DNA of 64,000 nt from Microcella humidisoli (lineage in GTDB: Bacteria > Actinomycetota > Actinomycetes > Actinomycetales > Microbacteriaceae). The number at the start of each line of letters is the position of its first letter. The stretch's first letter is position 1. A program made the translations under genes and the position numbers. Shown here piece by piece: positions 9,692 to 17,579 of the stretch. The DNA lies in NCBI RefSeq assembly GCF_024362325.1, contig NZ_CP101497.1:2480001-2544000 (forward strand). Reading direction: 5' to 3'. Under the pieces are notes generated by a model that saw only the letters and a list, made by a program, of their open reading frames with translations, was not told the origin of the DNA and made no database searches.

Positions 9692-9718
9692 TGGTGGGCG
9701 ATACGGGGATCGACCCAG
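9692..9718 (-). repeat. Degenerate 27-bp copy of the tRNA-Val 3' end
   Basis: 25 of 27 bases match 9765-9791, the T-arm and acceptor 3' end including CCA of the adjacent tRNA-Val(GAC). Two mismatches (9705, 9714) break the T-stem and change the TTC of the T-loop, and nothing resembling the 5' half follows, so it cannot encode a tRNA. It is either a decayed tandem tRNA copy or an old integration/recombination scar. Confidence 0.75.
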
Positions 9719-9764
9719 CGCAGAGGCGACAGCGTCTGCAAGGGCACTGGTTCGAGGGAAGTGT

Positions 9765-9839
9765 TGGTGGGCGATACTGGGATCGAACCAGTGACCTCTT
9801 CCGTGTCAGGGAAGCGCGCTACCGCTGCGCCAATCGCCC
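9765..9839 (-). tRNA. tRNA-Val (anticodon GAC)
   Basis: 75-nt tRNA with encoded CCA. Acceptor GGGCGAT pairs with ATCGCCC; anticodon stem CTTCC/GGAAG encloses the loop CTGACAC, giving anticodon GAC; T-arm ACTGG-TTCGATC-CCAGT. Last gene of the minus-strand tRNA-Gly-Cys-Val cluster. Very similar to tRNA-Val(CAC) at 10191 on the other strand. Confidence 0.96.
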
Positions 9840-9870
9840 ATTCGCATGGGGTGTTTCGGGTGGTGCTGTG

Positions 9871-9941
9871 AGGTGGCGACGGGATTCGAACCCGTGTGCA
9901 CGGCTTTGCAGGCCGCTGCCTCGCCTCTCGGCCACGCCACC
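9871..9941 (-). tRNA. tRNA-Cys (anticodon GCA)
   Basis: 71-nt tRNA without encoded CCA. Acceptor GGTGGCG pairs with CGCCACC; anticodon loop CTGCAAA gives GCA; T-loop GGTTCGAATCC is standard; discriminator U as usual for tRNA-Cys. Lies between tRNA-Gly and tRNA-Val on the minus strand. Confidence 0.96.
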
Positions 9942-9978
9942 GTGGGCAATAGCCCACCTCACAGAGGGCCATTACTCG

Positions 9979-10050
9979 AGCGGATGACGAGATTCGAACT
10001 CGCGACCCTCACCTTGGCAAGGTGATGCGCTACCACTGCGCCACATCCGC
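9979..10050 (-). tRNA. tRNA-Gly (anticodon GCC)
   Basis: 72-nt tRNA without encoded CCA. Acceptor GCGGATG pairs with CATCCGC; anticodon stem TCACC/GGTGA encloses TTGCCAA, anticodon GCC; T-arm CGAGTTCGAATCTCG. First gene of the minus-strand cluster, behind the promoter at 10083-10112. Confidence 0.96.
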
Positions 10051-10082
10051 ATTCGCTCCCCCGTTCCCGGGGGCGCATCGAA

Positions 10083-10112
10083 ACTCTAGCCCACCATTCC
10101 GGTCTGGGCCAA
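10083..10112 (-). promoter_or_regulatory. Promoter candidate for the tRNA-Gly-Cys-Val cluster
   Basis: On the minus strand, TTGGCC (10112-10107) and TAGAGT (10088-10083) are separated by 18 bp, fitting -35 and -10 elements of a housekeeping promoter. The -10 lies about 33 bp before the tRNA-Gly 5' end, leaving a short leader. A GC-rich hairpin occupies part of that leader. Confidence 0.5.
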
Positions 10113-10190
10113 ACCGACCGGTGCGGGCGTGTCCCCTGCTCCGTGGGCGTCGCAACGAGCTCTCGCGTTTGTGGCAAGATGGACGCGCAC

Positions 10191-10266
10191 GGGCGATTGG
10201 CGCAGTTGGTAGCGCGCTTCCTTCACACGGAAGAGGTCATCAGTTCGAGTCTGGTATCGCCCACCA
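10191..10266 (+). tRNA. tRNA-Val (anticodon CAC)
   Basis: 76-nt tRNA with encoded CCA. Acceptor GGGCGAT/ATCGCCC, anticodon stem CTTCC/GGAAG around TTCACAC giving CAC. It is nearly identical outside the anticodon loop and T-arm to the tRNA-Val(GAC) on the opposite strand, so the two form an inverted pair. Its CCA abuts the stop codon of the convergent Amt-like gene with no spacer. A CAAGAT hexamer just upstream could be its -10. Confidence 0.96.
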
Positions 10267-11358
10267 TCAGTCTCCTCCCGCAGGATCCCGGGTCACGGCA
10301 TCGCCTGCGGCACGGCCCCGCGGTCCCCGCTCGAGCAGGATGATCGCTCCGATCGCGAGGGCCCCGCAGAGCAGCCCCGAGGCGGCCGATCCGAGCGCAA
10401 TCGCGAGCACCGCGCCCAGCTGGCCCAGGACGGGCGCGACGGCCCCTGTGGCCGCGAGCCCGAACCCGTCGGCGAGCAGCGCGAGCACGACGCCACCGAC
10501 CGAGGCCGCGACGATGACCCCGACGGCGACTCGACGCACGGGGTCGGCCGCCGCGGGGGCGCGCACGATCACGGCCGTGCCGCTCGCCGTGCCGATCACG
10601 ACCGCGGTGGCGAGACCGACGGGTGACAGGAACGCGACCCCCGCGCCGATCGCGGCCCAGCCGAGCACAGCACCCGCGACGAGCCCGGTCGGGCTGCCGG
10701 GGCGCCCGGCGATGCGCGCCACGAGCGCCCAGACGAGTGCCCCGAGCAGCACACCGACGACCGCATTGCCGAGGGTGCGTCCCGTCGCGGCATTGACGAC
10801 GCGCTCGACTCCCACCATCCAGGCGGTCGCCCCGACAGCCAGCAGCACGGTTGCGACGATCGCCCGCGACAGCCTGGCCGGTTCCGACGGCTTCGCGGCC
10901 CGCGGGCGCGCGGGAAGCAGGGAGAGGGCGAACAGGGATGCCGCGGGCGCGACATGCGTGGCGAGCACCCCCGCATAGTCCACGGCCCCGAATACGGTCT
11001 GCACGAGCGAGGGAACCGTGCCCACGACCGCGGCGAACACCGGGGGCAGCACGATGACCCCCCACACCGCAGCGAACACGCCTCCGCCGAGCGCTCCGAG
11101 GCGGGTCGCGGCGAGCACGGCGACCGACCCGGTGATCGCCGCGGCAAGGGCGGCATCGAGCACGATGCTCGCCGGGTCGACCGAACCGCCGCGGATCGCG
11201 GCCCCGATGATCACTCCCGCGGCGGCGACGAGGCCGGCGACGGTCACCGCGAGGGTGCGTCGCTCGCCCGGCGGCCGGAGCCCCATGAGCAGGGCCACGG
11301 GCACCGCGAGCACGAGCACCGCGCATACGGCTTGCAGCACGGGGTCGCTCGCTCCCAC
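10267..11358 (-). CDS. Degenerate Amt/Rh-like membrane protein
   Basis: 363-residue polytopic membrane protein. It can be aligned by eye with the amt product just upstream. DPVLQAVCAVLVLAVP matches the Amt first helix, VDYAGVLATHVAPAASLFAL matches IDFAGGTAVHINAGAAALAL, and VGGVVLALLADGFGL matches IGTLYLGFFANGSGL. The first pore histidine appears kept (H135), but the second helix-10 histidine has no counterpart and cytoplasmic loops are shortened. It probably arose from a tandem amt duplication and may not conduct ammonium. GTG start at 11358 with GAAGGA about 10 bases upstream. The terminator hairpins after amt suggest its own promoter or read-through. Confidence 0.7.
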   Translation of the reverse strand: MGASDPVLQAVCAVLVLAVPVALLMGLRPPGERRTLAVTVAGLVAAAGVIIGAAIRGGSVDPASIVLDAALAAAITGSVAVLAATRLGALGGGVFAAVWGVIVLPPVFAAVVGTVPSLVQTVFGAVDYAGVLATHVAPAASLFALSLLPARPRAAKPSEPARLSRAIVATVLLAVGATAWMVGVERVVNAATGRTLGNAVVGVLLGALVWALVARIAGRPGSPTGLVAGAVLGWAAIGAGVAFLSPVGLATAVVIGTASGTAVIVRAPAAADPVRRVAVGVIVAASVGGVVLALLADGFGLAATGAVAPVLGQLGAVLAIALGSAASGLLCGALAIGAIILLERGPRGRAAGDAVTRDPAGGD

Positions 11359-11390
11359 AACGGCACCGTCCTTCCCGTGCGAACGCCGAG

Positions 11391-11420
11391 GGGCGCTACT
11401 CCCTTGCGAGAGTAGCGCCC
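11391..11420 (-). terminator. Terminator hairpin after amt
   Basis: Perfect 11-bp stem GGGCGCTACTC/GAGTAGCGCCC with an 8-nt loop, 35 bp after the amt stop codon. No U-tract, as is common at high GC. Confidence 0.65.
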
Positions 11421-11424
11421 CGGT

Positions 11425-11440
11425 CTCCCGCAGGCGGGAG
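11425..11440 (-). terminator. Second hairpin after amt
   Basis: 6-bp stem CTCCCG/CGGGAG with a 4-nt loop directly before the longer hairpin, 16 bp after the amt stop; together they make a double-hairpin barrier between amt and its degenerate paralogue. Confidence 0.4.
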
Positions 11441-11455
11441 GGTGTTTCAGGGTGC

Positions 11456-12724
11456 TTACTTGGCGTCGAGCACGTACCCGGCTTCGCCGTGCACGATCGG
11501 GTCGATGCCCGCGATCTCGTCTTCCTCGGTGACGCGGAAGCCGATGGTCTTCTCGATCGCGAAGCCGATGATGTAGGCGACGACGAACGAGTAGATCATC
11601 ACGGCGAAGGCTGCGATGGCCTGCGCAGCGAGCTGCGTGAGCGATCCGCTGTAGATGAGGCCCGAGCCGTTGGCGAAGAAGCCGAGGTACAGCGTTCCGA
11701 TGAGTCCGCCGACGAGGTGGATGCCCACGACGTCGAGCGAGTCGTCGAAGCCGAGCTTGAACTTCAGGTCGACAGCGAGGGCGCAGAGCGCACCAGCGAG
11801 AAGTCCGAGCACGATCGCCCAGAACGGCGTCAGGGATGCACAGGCCGGCGTGATGGCCACGAGACCCGCGACGGCACCGGAGGCGGCGCCGATCGAGGTC
11901 GGCTTGCCGTCCTTGATCTTCTCGACGATGAGCCAGGCGAGCAGCGCCGCAGCGGGGGCCGCGATCGTGTTCATGAAGGCGATGGCCGCAACGCCGTCAG
12001 CGGCGAGCTCCGAGCCGGCGTTGAAGCCGAACCAGCCGAACCACAGCAGACCCGCGCCGAGCAGCACGAACGGCGGGTTGTGCGGAACGTGGGCGCCCTT
12101 GGCGAAGCCGACACGCTTGCCGAGTACGAGCGCAAGCGCCAGAGCCGCAGCACCGGCGTTGATGTGCACCGCGGTACCGCCGGCGAAGTCGATGGCACCC
12201 GCGCCGATCCACTCCTGCAGACCGTAGGTGATCCACCCGCCGTCGGCGAACGAACCGTCGTCGGCGAGGGTGAAGTTGAAGACCCAGCTCGCGACCGGGA
12301 AGTAGACGATCGTCGCCCACAGTCCCGCGAAGATCATCCACGAGCCGAACTTCGCGCGGTCCGCGATCGAGCCGGAGATGAGCGCGACGGTGATGATGGC
12401 GAACGTCGCCTGGAAGGCCGCGAACGCGATGAGCGGGAATGCGCCCGCCGGCTCAGAGGCCTCTTGGAAGACTGCGTCGAGTCCCAGGTTGGTCGCGTCG
12501 AGGTTGAACGGAAGGTTCACCCCGTCGCTACCCGAGAATGCGACCGCGTACCCGTACAGCACCCACAAGACTCCAATGAGACCGATCGCGCCGAAGCTCA
12601 TCATCATCATGCTGATGACGCTCTTGGCCTTGACGAGTCCTCCGTAGAAGAACGCGAGTCCGGGAGTCATCAGCAGCACGAGCGCTGCGCAGATGAGGAG
12701 GAAGGCAGTGTTGCCCTGATCCAT
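11456..12724 (-). CDS. amt: Ammonium transporter Amt
   Basis: 422-residue Amt-family channel/transporter in the cytoplasmic membrane. Signatures are the first helix AFLLICAALVLLMTPGLAFFYGG, the twin-histidine pore residues in DFAGGTAVHINAG and DVVGIHLVGG, and GAASGAVAGLVAITPACA. Eleven helices are expected with a short charged C-tail. ATG at 12724 with AGAGAGGT upstream. The 193-bp gap before nhaA contains a GlnR-type box, so nitrogen-responsive control is likely. No glnK/glnD follows; instead a degenerate Amt-like gene does. Confidence 0.96.
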   Translation of the reverse strand: MDQGNTAFLLICAALVLLMTPGLAFFYGGLVKAKSVISMMMMSFGAIGLIGVLWVLYGYAVAFSGSDGVNLPFNLDATNLGLDAVFQEASEPAGAFPLIAFAAFQATFAIITVALISGSIADRAKFGSWMIFAGLWATIVYFPVASWVFNFTLADDGSFADGGWITYGLQEWIGAGAIDFAGGTAVHINAGAAALALALVLGKRVGFAKGAHVPHNPPFVLLGAGLLWFGWFGFNAGSELAADGVAAIAFMNTIAAPAAALLAWLIVEKIKDGKPTSIGAASGAVAGLVAITPACASLTPFWAIVLGLLAGALCALAVDLKFKLGFDDSLDVVGIHLVGGLIGTLYLGFFANGSGLIYSGSLTQLAAQAIAAFAVMIYSFVVAYIIGFAIEKTIGFRVTEEDEIAGIDPIVHGEAGYVLDAK

Positions 12725-12831
12725 GTCAAACCTCTCTTACCGTGGCAAAGGGAGCGCCCGACTCGAGGACTCAGGTTCGGGACGAGACTCCCCCGGCGAG
12801 TCCGGGCACATGCACAGTGTCGAGTGAGGAG

Positions 12832-12869
12832 GTTTCGGTAGGAGTGTCGCGATGTTTCCCGGGTGTTAC
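12832..12869 (-). promoter_or_regulatory. GlnR-type box upstream of amt
   Basis: Read on the minus strand: GTAAC-n6-GAAAC-n6-ACACT-n6-GAAAC, i.e. four 5-mers at exact 11-bp spacing, three of them matching the actinobacterial GlnR a-b-a-b pattern (gTnAC, GaAAC). It ends 108 bp before the amt start. The third element is weak. The glnA box at 56338-56375 has the same geometry. Confidence 0.7.
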
Positions 12870-12917
12870 ACGAATCCCCCACAGGTAAACATCGCGTTTC
12901 GCGGATGCTCGAACGCG

Positions 12918-14288
12918 CTAGGAGCTCACCCTGTCGTCGCCGTAGACATCAGGGATGCCGTCACCGTCGGCATCGACCTGCTCGTCAGCCAGTTGTCGCT
13001 TGTACTGGCGGTTGCGCGCGCCCAAGAGGATGACGGCCAGCACCGCGGCGATGAGCGAGCCGAGCAGAATGCCGACCTTGCCGATGTCGTCGAGAGCGGT
13101 GCCCTGGCCGAAGCTCAGTTCGCTGATGAGCAGCGAGACCGTGAAGCCCATGCCGGCGAGCAGCGCGAGGCCGATGAGGTCGACCCACTTGACACCGCGC
13201 GGCAGAGAGACACCCGGCAGTCGGGTCACGAGCCACGTCGCGACGGTGATGCCGACGGTCTTGCCGACGACGAGCCCCGCCATGATGCCGAGAGCGATGG
13301 GGCTCGACACCGCGTCGACGAGGCCATCCCAGCCCCCGACCGCGACGCCCGCCGAGAAGAAGGCGAACACAGGAACAGCGACACCGGCGCTGAGCGGGCG
13401 GTAGCGATGCTCGAAGATCTCGGCGAGACCCATGCGCGGCCCGAGGCCGTCGTCGTCGCCGCCCTTCGCCCGCACCGGCACGGTGAAGGCGAGCAGCACT
13501 CCGGCGACCGTCGCGTGCACGCCCGACTCGAACATGAAGAACCACACGACGATGCCGATGGGCAGCAGGATCGCCCAGGCGGCGGTCTCGCGCACGCGGA
13601 AGAACTCCTGGTAGCGCTGCGCGAGCAGCCCGTACACGGCGAGGCCGATGAACGATGCCAGCAGGAACAGCGGCTCGAGGTCGGTCGTGTAGAAGAAGGC
13701 GATGATCGTGATCGCGATCAGGTCGTCGACGACCGCGAGCGTCAGCAGGAAGGTGCGCAAGGCGAGCGGCAGCGCCGTGCCGACGACGGCGAGCACGGCG
13801 AGCGCGAAGGCGATGTCGGTTGCGACGGGGATCGCCCAGCCGCGTAGCGCCTCGGGGCCGTCGTCGAGCACGATCGCGACGTAGATGATCGCGGGCACGA
13901 TGACGCCGCCGATCGCCGCCACCACGGGCACGAGCGCCTTGCGGGGGTCGCGCAGCTCGCCCGCGACGAACTCGCGCTTGAGCTCGAGGCCCGCGAGGAA
14001 GAAGAAGATCGCGAGCAGGGCATCCGCCGCGAATTTTCCGACCGAGATCTCCCAGAACAGGTCGCCGAAGGTGATCTGCAGGTAGGTCGCGCGCAGCTCG
14101 AAGTAGCCCTCGCCCCACGCGGAGTTCGCGACGATGAGCGCGAGCACGGTCGCGGCCAGCAGCAGGAAACCGCCGACCGTCTCTCGGCGAAGGATGCGCT
14201 CGATCCACAGCGACTCGCGGTAGCGACGCTCCGGCCCGCTCAGGGGTGCGGTGGGGTTCTGCTCGATGGGGGCGCTCTCGGCGGTCAT
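12918..14288 (-). CDS. nhaA: Na+/H+ antiporter NhaA
   Basis: 456-residue NhaA antiporter exporting Na+ for H+ in the cytoplasmic membrane. Clear motifs: [52 protein letters not shown] and the ion-binding Asp pair in [16 protein letters not shown]. Twelve helices fit the length. The cytoplasmic tail ends with DADGDGIPD, a match to the DxDxDGxxD calcium-loop pattern not expected in NhaA. ATG at 14288 with GGAAGG 5 bases upstream. Confidence 0.95.
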   Translation of the reverse strand: MTAESAPIEQNPTAPLSGPERRYRESLWIERILRRETVGGFLLLAATVLALIVANSAWGEGYFELRATYLQITFGDLFWEISVGKFAADALLAIFFFLAGLELKREFVAGELRDPRKALVPVVAAIGGVIVPAIIYVAIVLDDGPEALRGWAIPVATDIAFALAVLAVVGTALPLALRTFLLTLAVVDDLIAITIIAFFYTTDLEPLFLLASFIGLAVYGLLAQRYQEFFRVRETAAWAILLPIGIVVWFFMFESGVHATVAGVLLAFTVPVRAKGGDDDGLGPRMGLAEIFEHRYRPLSAGVAVPVFAFFSAGVAVGGWDGLVDAVSSPIALGIMAGLVVGKTVGITVATWLVTRLPGVSLPRGVKWVDLIGLALLAGMGFTVSLLISELSFGQGTALDDIGKVGILLGSLIAAVLAVILLGARNRQYKRQLADEQVDADGDGIPDVYGDDRVSS

Positions 14289-14383
14289 GCGGCCTTCCGG
14301 GGGTCGATGATCAGGATGCTCCCGATGACTACCGGGAGGCCGACCAGGCTTCCCGGCGCTCCGGTACCCAGTCTAGGCGGTGG

Positions 14384-15409
14384 TCAGTTCGCGGCCGTTG
14401 TGAGGGCGATCATGCGGGAGGTCGCCCGCAGGTACTTCTTGCGGTATCCACCCGCCAGCATCTCGTCGGGAAACACCTGGTCGAGCGGCACCCCCGTGGC
14501 GTGGATGCGCACTTGCGCGTCATACAGCCGGTCGACGAGGGCGACGAGGCGCAGCGCATCCGTCTGGTTCGACAGCACCTCGACGTCGGTGAGCCCGATC
14601 GCGTCGAGGCCGCTGATGAGGCCGACGTAGCGGCTCGGGTGCACGGTGGCGAGATGCCGCAGCACGTCGCGGAACGGATCGACCGTGACGCCGCCCGTCT
14701 CGGCGGCGATGCGCGCCGCGAACTCCTCGTCAGTGAGCGCGACGGCGTGTCCCTCGATGTCGCGTTTGCGGTAGTCCTCGCCGTCGATGCGCACGGTCGT
14801 GAACCGATCGGCGAGCGCATTGATCTCGCGCAGGAAGTCTTGCGCAGCGAAGCGGCCCTCACCGAGCGCGTGCGGCGGAGTGTTCGAGGTTGCGGCGATG
14901 CGCGAACCACTCGCGACCAGCTCGCCCAGCAGCCGGGACATCACCATCGTGTCGCCGGGGTCGTCGAGCTCGAACTCGTCGATCGCGATCAGGGCGGCGC
15001 CGCGGAAGTGCGCGACCGCCTCGCGGTAGCCGAGCGCGCCGACGATCGCGGTGTACTCGATGAAGGTGCCGAAGTACTTGCGGCCGCGCGTGCGGTGCCA
15101 GAGGGCCGCGAGCAAGTGGGTCTTGCCGACGCCGAAGCCGCCGTCGAGGTAGACGCCGGGCTTGGCGACCGGCGCGGCGGCCCTGCGGGAGAAGAGCCCG
15201 CGCACGGGCGCGGCGACCTCGCTCGAGAAGGTGCGCATCGCCTCGACCGCGGCGGCCTGCGAGGGGTAGCGCTCGTCAGGAACGTAGTTCTCGAGGCTCG
15301 CACCCGCGAACTGCGGGGGCGGGCTCAGGTGGCCGACGAGCTCGGCGGCGGTCATCCCGGGCTGACGGTCGATCAGTCGCGCCGCGGTCGTCGTGGGTTC
15401 CACCGTCAT
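14384..15409 (-). CDS. zapE: ZapE/AFG1-like ATPase
   Basis: 341-residue AAA+ ATPase of the AFG1/ZapE family. Walker A is GGFGVGKTHLL (about residue 95), Walker B ALIAIDEFELDDPGDT, and sensor-1 region IAATSNTPPHALGEGRF. Family members link to cell division (ZapE) or membrane-protein quality control (AFG1); the role in actinobacteria is not established. The ATG at 15409 is chosen because the upstream extension lacks family similarity and a GAGGGCGA precedes it. Divergent from the rhodanese gene. Confidence 0.88.
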   Translation of the reverse strand: MTVEPTTTAARLIDRQPGMTAAELVGHLSPPPQFAGASLENYVPDERYPSQAAAVEAMRTFSSEVAAPVRGLFSRRAAAPVAKPGVYLDGGFGVGKTHLLAALWHRTRGRKYFGTFIEYTAIVGALGYREAVAHFRGAALIAIDEFELDDPGDTMVMSRLLGELVASGSRIAATSNTPPHALGEGRFAAQDFLREINALADRFTTVRIDGEDYRKRDIEGHAVALTDEEFAARIAAETGGVTVDPFRDVLRHLATVHPSRYVGLISGLDAIGLTDVEVLSNQTDALRLVALVDRLYDAQVRIHATGVPLDQVFPDEMLAGGYRKKYLRATSRMIALTTAAN

Positions 15410-15522
15410 CGTTCGCCCTCGGGCTCGTCGCACTCCGTCACGTGAGGTCGGCGCCCAGCCGGAGTGCGTAGATTTCTCAGCGGGCGGTGTTCCCCAGTTT
15501 ACCGCCGTGAAGAGAGGCCCCC

Positions 15523-16422
15523 ATGACCGTCGCATTCGACCCGTCCGAGAAGTTCCAGGCCTACGCGCACCCCGAGCGGCTCGTCTCGACGGCCTGGCTC
15601 GAGGCGCACCTCGGCGCCCCGGGGCTCATCGTCGTCGAGAGCGATGAAGACGTGCTGCTCTACGAGACCGGGCACATCCCCGGCGCCGTCAAGGTCGACT
15701 GGCACACCGAGCTCAACGACCCCGTCGTGCGCGACTACGTCGACGGAGCCGGCTTCGCACGCCTCATGAGCGCCAAGGGCATCGCCCGTGACGCCACCGT
15801 CGTCATCTACGGCGACCGCAGCAACTGGTGGGCGTCGTACGCGCTCTGGGTGTTCACGCTGTTCGGCCACGCCGACGTGCGGCTGCTCGACGGCGGCCGC
15901 GACCGCTGGGTGGCCGAGGGCCGCCCGCTGACGACCGAGGCACCGTCCCCGACACCCGTCGACTACCCGGTCGTCAAGCGCGACGACTCGGGCGTTCGCG
16001 CGTTCAAGGAGGACGTGCTGGACCACGTCGGCAAGCCGCTCATCGACGTTCGCTCGCTCGAGGAGTACACGGGCGAGCGCACGCACATGCCGTCGTATCC
16101 CCAGGAGGGCGCGCTGCGCGGCGGGCACATCCCGACGGCAGCGAGTGTGCCGTGGTCGCGCGCCGCGAACGACGACGGCACGTTCCGTTCGGCCGGCGAG
16201 CTCACCGCGATCTACCGCGTCGAGGCCGGCATCGACGACGCCGACGACGTCATCACCTACTGCCGCATCGGCGAACGGTCGAGCCACACCTGGTTCGTGC
16301 TCGCGCACTTGCTGGGGGTGCCGCGCGTGCGCAACTACGACGGATCGTGGACCGAGTGGGGCAGCGCCGTGCGCGTGCCGATCGCCGTGGGTGCCGAACC
16401 CGGCTCGGCACCCGGCCGATAG
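15523..16422 (+). CDS. sseA: Thiosulfate sulfurtransferase (tandem rhodanese)
   Basis: 299-residue protein of two rhodanese domains: an inactive N-terminal one (about 15-140, [17 protein letters not shown]) and a catalytic one (about 165-290) with the active cysteine in [15 protein letters not shown]. It moves sulfur from thiosulfate or another donor to an acceptor. It is followed 9 bp later by a sufE-type gene, so a shared role in cysteine-derived sulfur transfer is plausible. GAGAGG lies just upstream of the ATG. Confidence 0.95.
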   Translation: MTVAFDPSEKFQAYAHPERLVSTAWLEAHLGAPGLIVVESDEDVLLYETGHIPGAVKVDWHTELNDPVVRDYVDGAGFARLMSAKGIARDATVVIYGDRSNWWASYALWVFTLFGHADVRLLDGGRDRWVAEGRPLTTEAPSPTPVDYPVVKRDDSGVRAFKEDVLDHVGKPLIDVRSLEEYTGERTHMPSYPQEGALRGGHIPTAASVPWSRAANDDGTFRSAGELTAIYRVEAGIDDADDVITYCRIGERSSHTWFVLAHLLGVPRVRNYDGSWTEWGSAVRVPIAVGAEPGSAPGR

Positions 16423-16431
16423 CCTGAACGC

Positions 16432-16866
16432 GTGACCGTCCTGCCCGCTGCGCTCGCCGAGATCCGCGACGACTTCCTCTCGTTCAGCGAGAAGGATCGC
16501 CTCCAACTGCTGCTCGAGTTCTCGAACGAGCTGCCCGCCCTGCCCGAGCGCTACCGCGAGCACCCCGAGCTGCTCGAACGCGTCGAAGAGTGCCAGTCGC
16601 CCGTCTACCTCTTCGTCGAGGTGTCGCCTGAGGGCCGCGTCGACGTGCACGCGACCGCGCCTGCCGAGGCGCCGACGACGCGCGGCTTCGCGTCGATCCT
16701 CGCGCAGGGGCTCAGCGGTCTCGACTCGGCCGCGGTGCTCGCCGTGCCCGACGACTTCCCCCTGCAGCTCGGCCTCACGGCGGCCGTGAGCCCGCTGCGG
16801 CTCAACGGCATGTCGGGCATGCTCTGGCGCATCAAGCGGCAGGTCGGCGAGAAGTCGGCCGCATGA
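16432..16866 (+). CDS. sufE: SufE-family sulfur-acceptor protein
   Basis: 144-residue SufE protein: DDFLSFSEKDRLQLLLEFSNELPALPERY, then the conserved acceptor cysteine in EECQSPVYLF (about residue 54) and a C-terminal GLTAAVSPLRLNGM. SufE proteins accept persulfide sulfur from cysteine desulfurase for Fe-S assembly. GTG start. The stop codon overlaps the ATG of the next gene. Confidence 0.93.
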   Translation: MTVLPAALAEIRDDFLSFSEKDRLQLLLEFSNELPALPERYREHPELLERVEECQSPVYLFVEVSPEGRVDVHATAPAEAPTTRGFASILAQGLSGLDSAAVLAVPDDFPLQLGLTAAVSPLRLNGMSGMLWRIKRQVGEKSAA

Positions 16867-17579
16867 TGCTGCGGCGGGTCGTGCCGGTCGAGGGCAGCGC
16901 ACTCGATGTCGAGCATCCGGATGCCCGCCGCACCCTGCTCGATTGGTACGCCCCGCACTCCCCCGAGCACGTGCGGCTCTCCTTCGTGACCACGCTCGAC
17001 GGTCGGGCTGCCGGCACCGACGGCACGTCGGAGTCGCTCACGTCGCGCACCGATCGCATGATCCTCGGGGTGATCCGCGAGCACGCCGACGTCGTCCTCG
17101 TCGGCGCCGCGACGGTGCGCCGCGAAGGCCTGCGCCGACCGCGGCGAGCAGCGCTCGCGATCGTGTCGGCGAGCGGCGACCTCCGCGGTCATCGGCTCGA
17201 CGCCGACGACCGCACGGCACCGGTCATCGTGCTGACGACCGAGGCCGCTGCCGCGCGTGCCGCCGACGCTGTGCCCGACGCGACCGTCATCCCGCTCGCG
17301 ACCGGGCCCGACGGTCGCCTCCCGATCACGACGATCGTCGACGTGCTGCGGTCACGGGGGTTGGCCGGCATCGCCGCGGAAGGCGGACCCGCTCTCGCGG
17401 GGCAGCTGCGTGCCGCCGGTCTCGTCGACGAGCTGTGCCTGACGGTCATGCCTCGCCTCGGCGGGCCGATGATTCCCCTGCTCGGCGATGGTGACGCCGA
17501 AGTCAGTCGGCTGACGGCGGTTCAGCTGCTCGTGGACGACGAGGGCGCGCAGTACGGTCGCTGGCGGCTGGAGCCGTAG
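16863..17579 (+). CDS. RibD C-terminal/DHFR-fold reductase
   Basis: 238-residue pyrimidine-reductase family protein: VRLSFVTTLDGRAAGTDGTS, DRMILGVIREHADVVLVGAATVRREG, and the NADPH loop IAAEGGPALAGQL. This fold acts in riboflavin synthesis in RibD, but stand-alone copies like this often have unknown substrates and no rib gene is nearby. ATG overlaps the sufE stop (ATGA), so it is in the sseA-sufE operon. Its last 77 bp overlap the convergent hydrolase. Confidence 0.88.
   Translation: MMLRRVVPVEGSALDVEHPDARRTLLDWYAPHSPEHVRLSFVTTLDGRAAGTDGTSESLTSRTDRMILGVIREHADVVLVGAATVRREGLRRPRRAALAIVSASGDLRGHRLDADDRTAPVIVLTTEAAAARAADAVPDATVIPLATGPDGRLPITTIVDVLRSRGLAGIAAEGGPALAGQLRAAGLVDELCLTVMPRLGGPMIPLLGDGDAEVSRLTAVQLLVDDEGAQYGRWRLEP

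Noticed and set aside
10051..10082. GC-rich hairpin before tRNA-Gly as a terminator
   Set aside because: It lies between the promoter candidate and the first tRNA, so termination there would silence the cluster; more likely leader structure.
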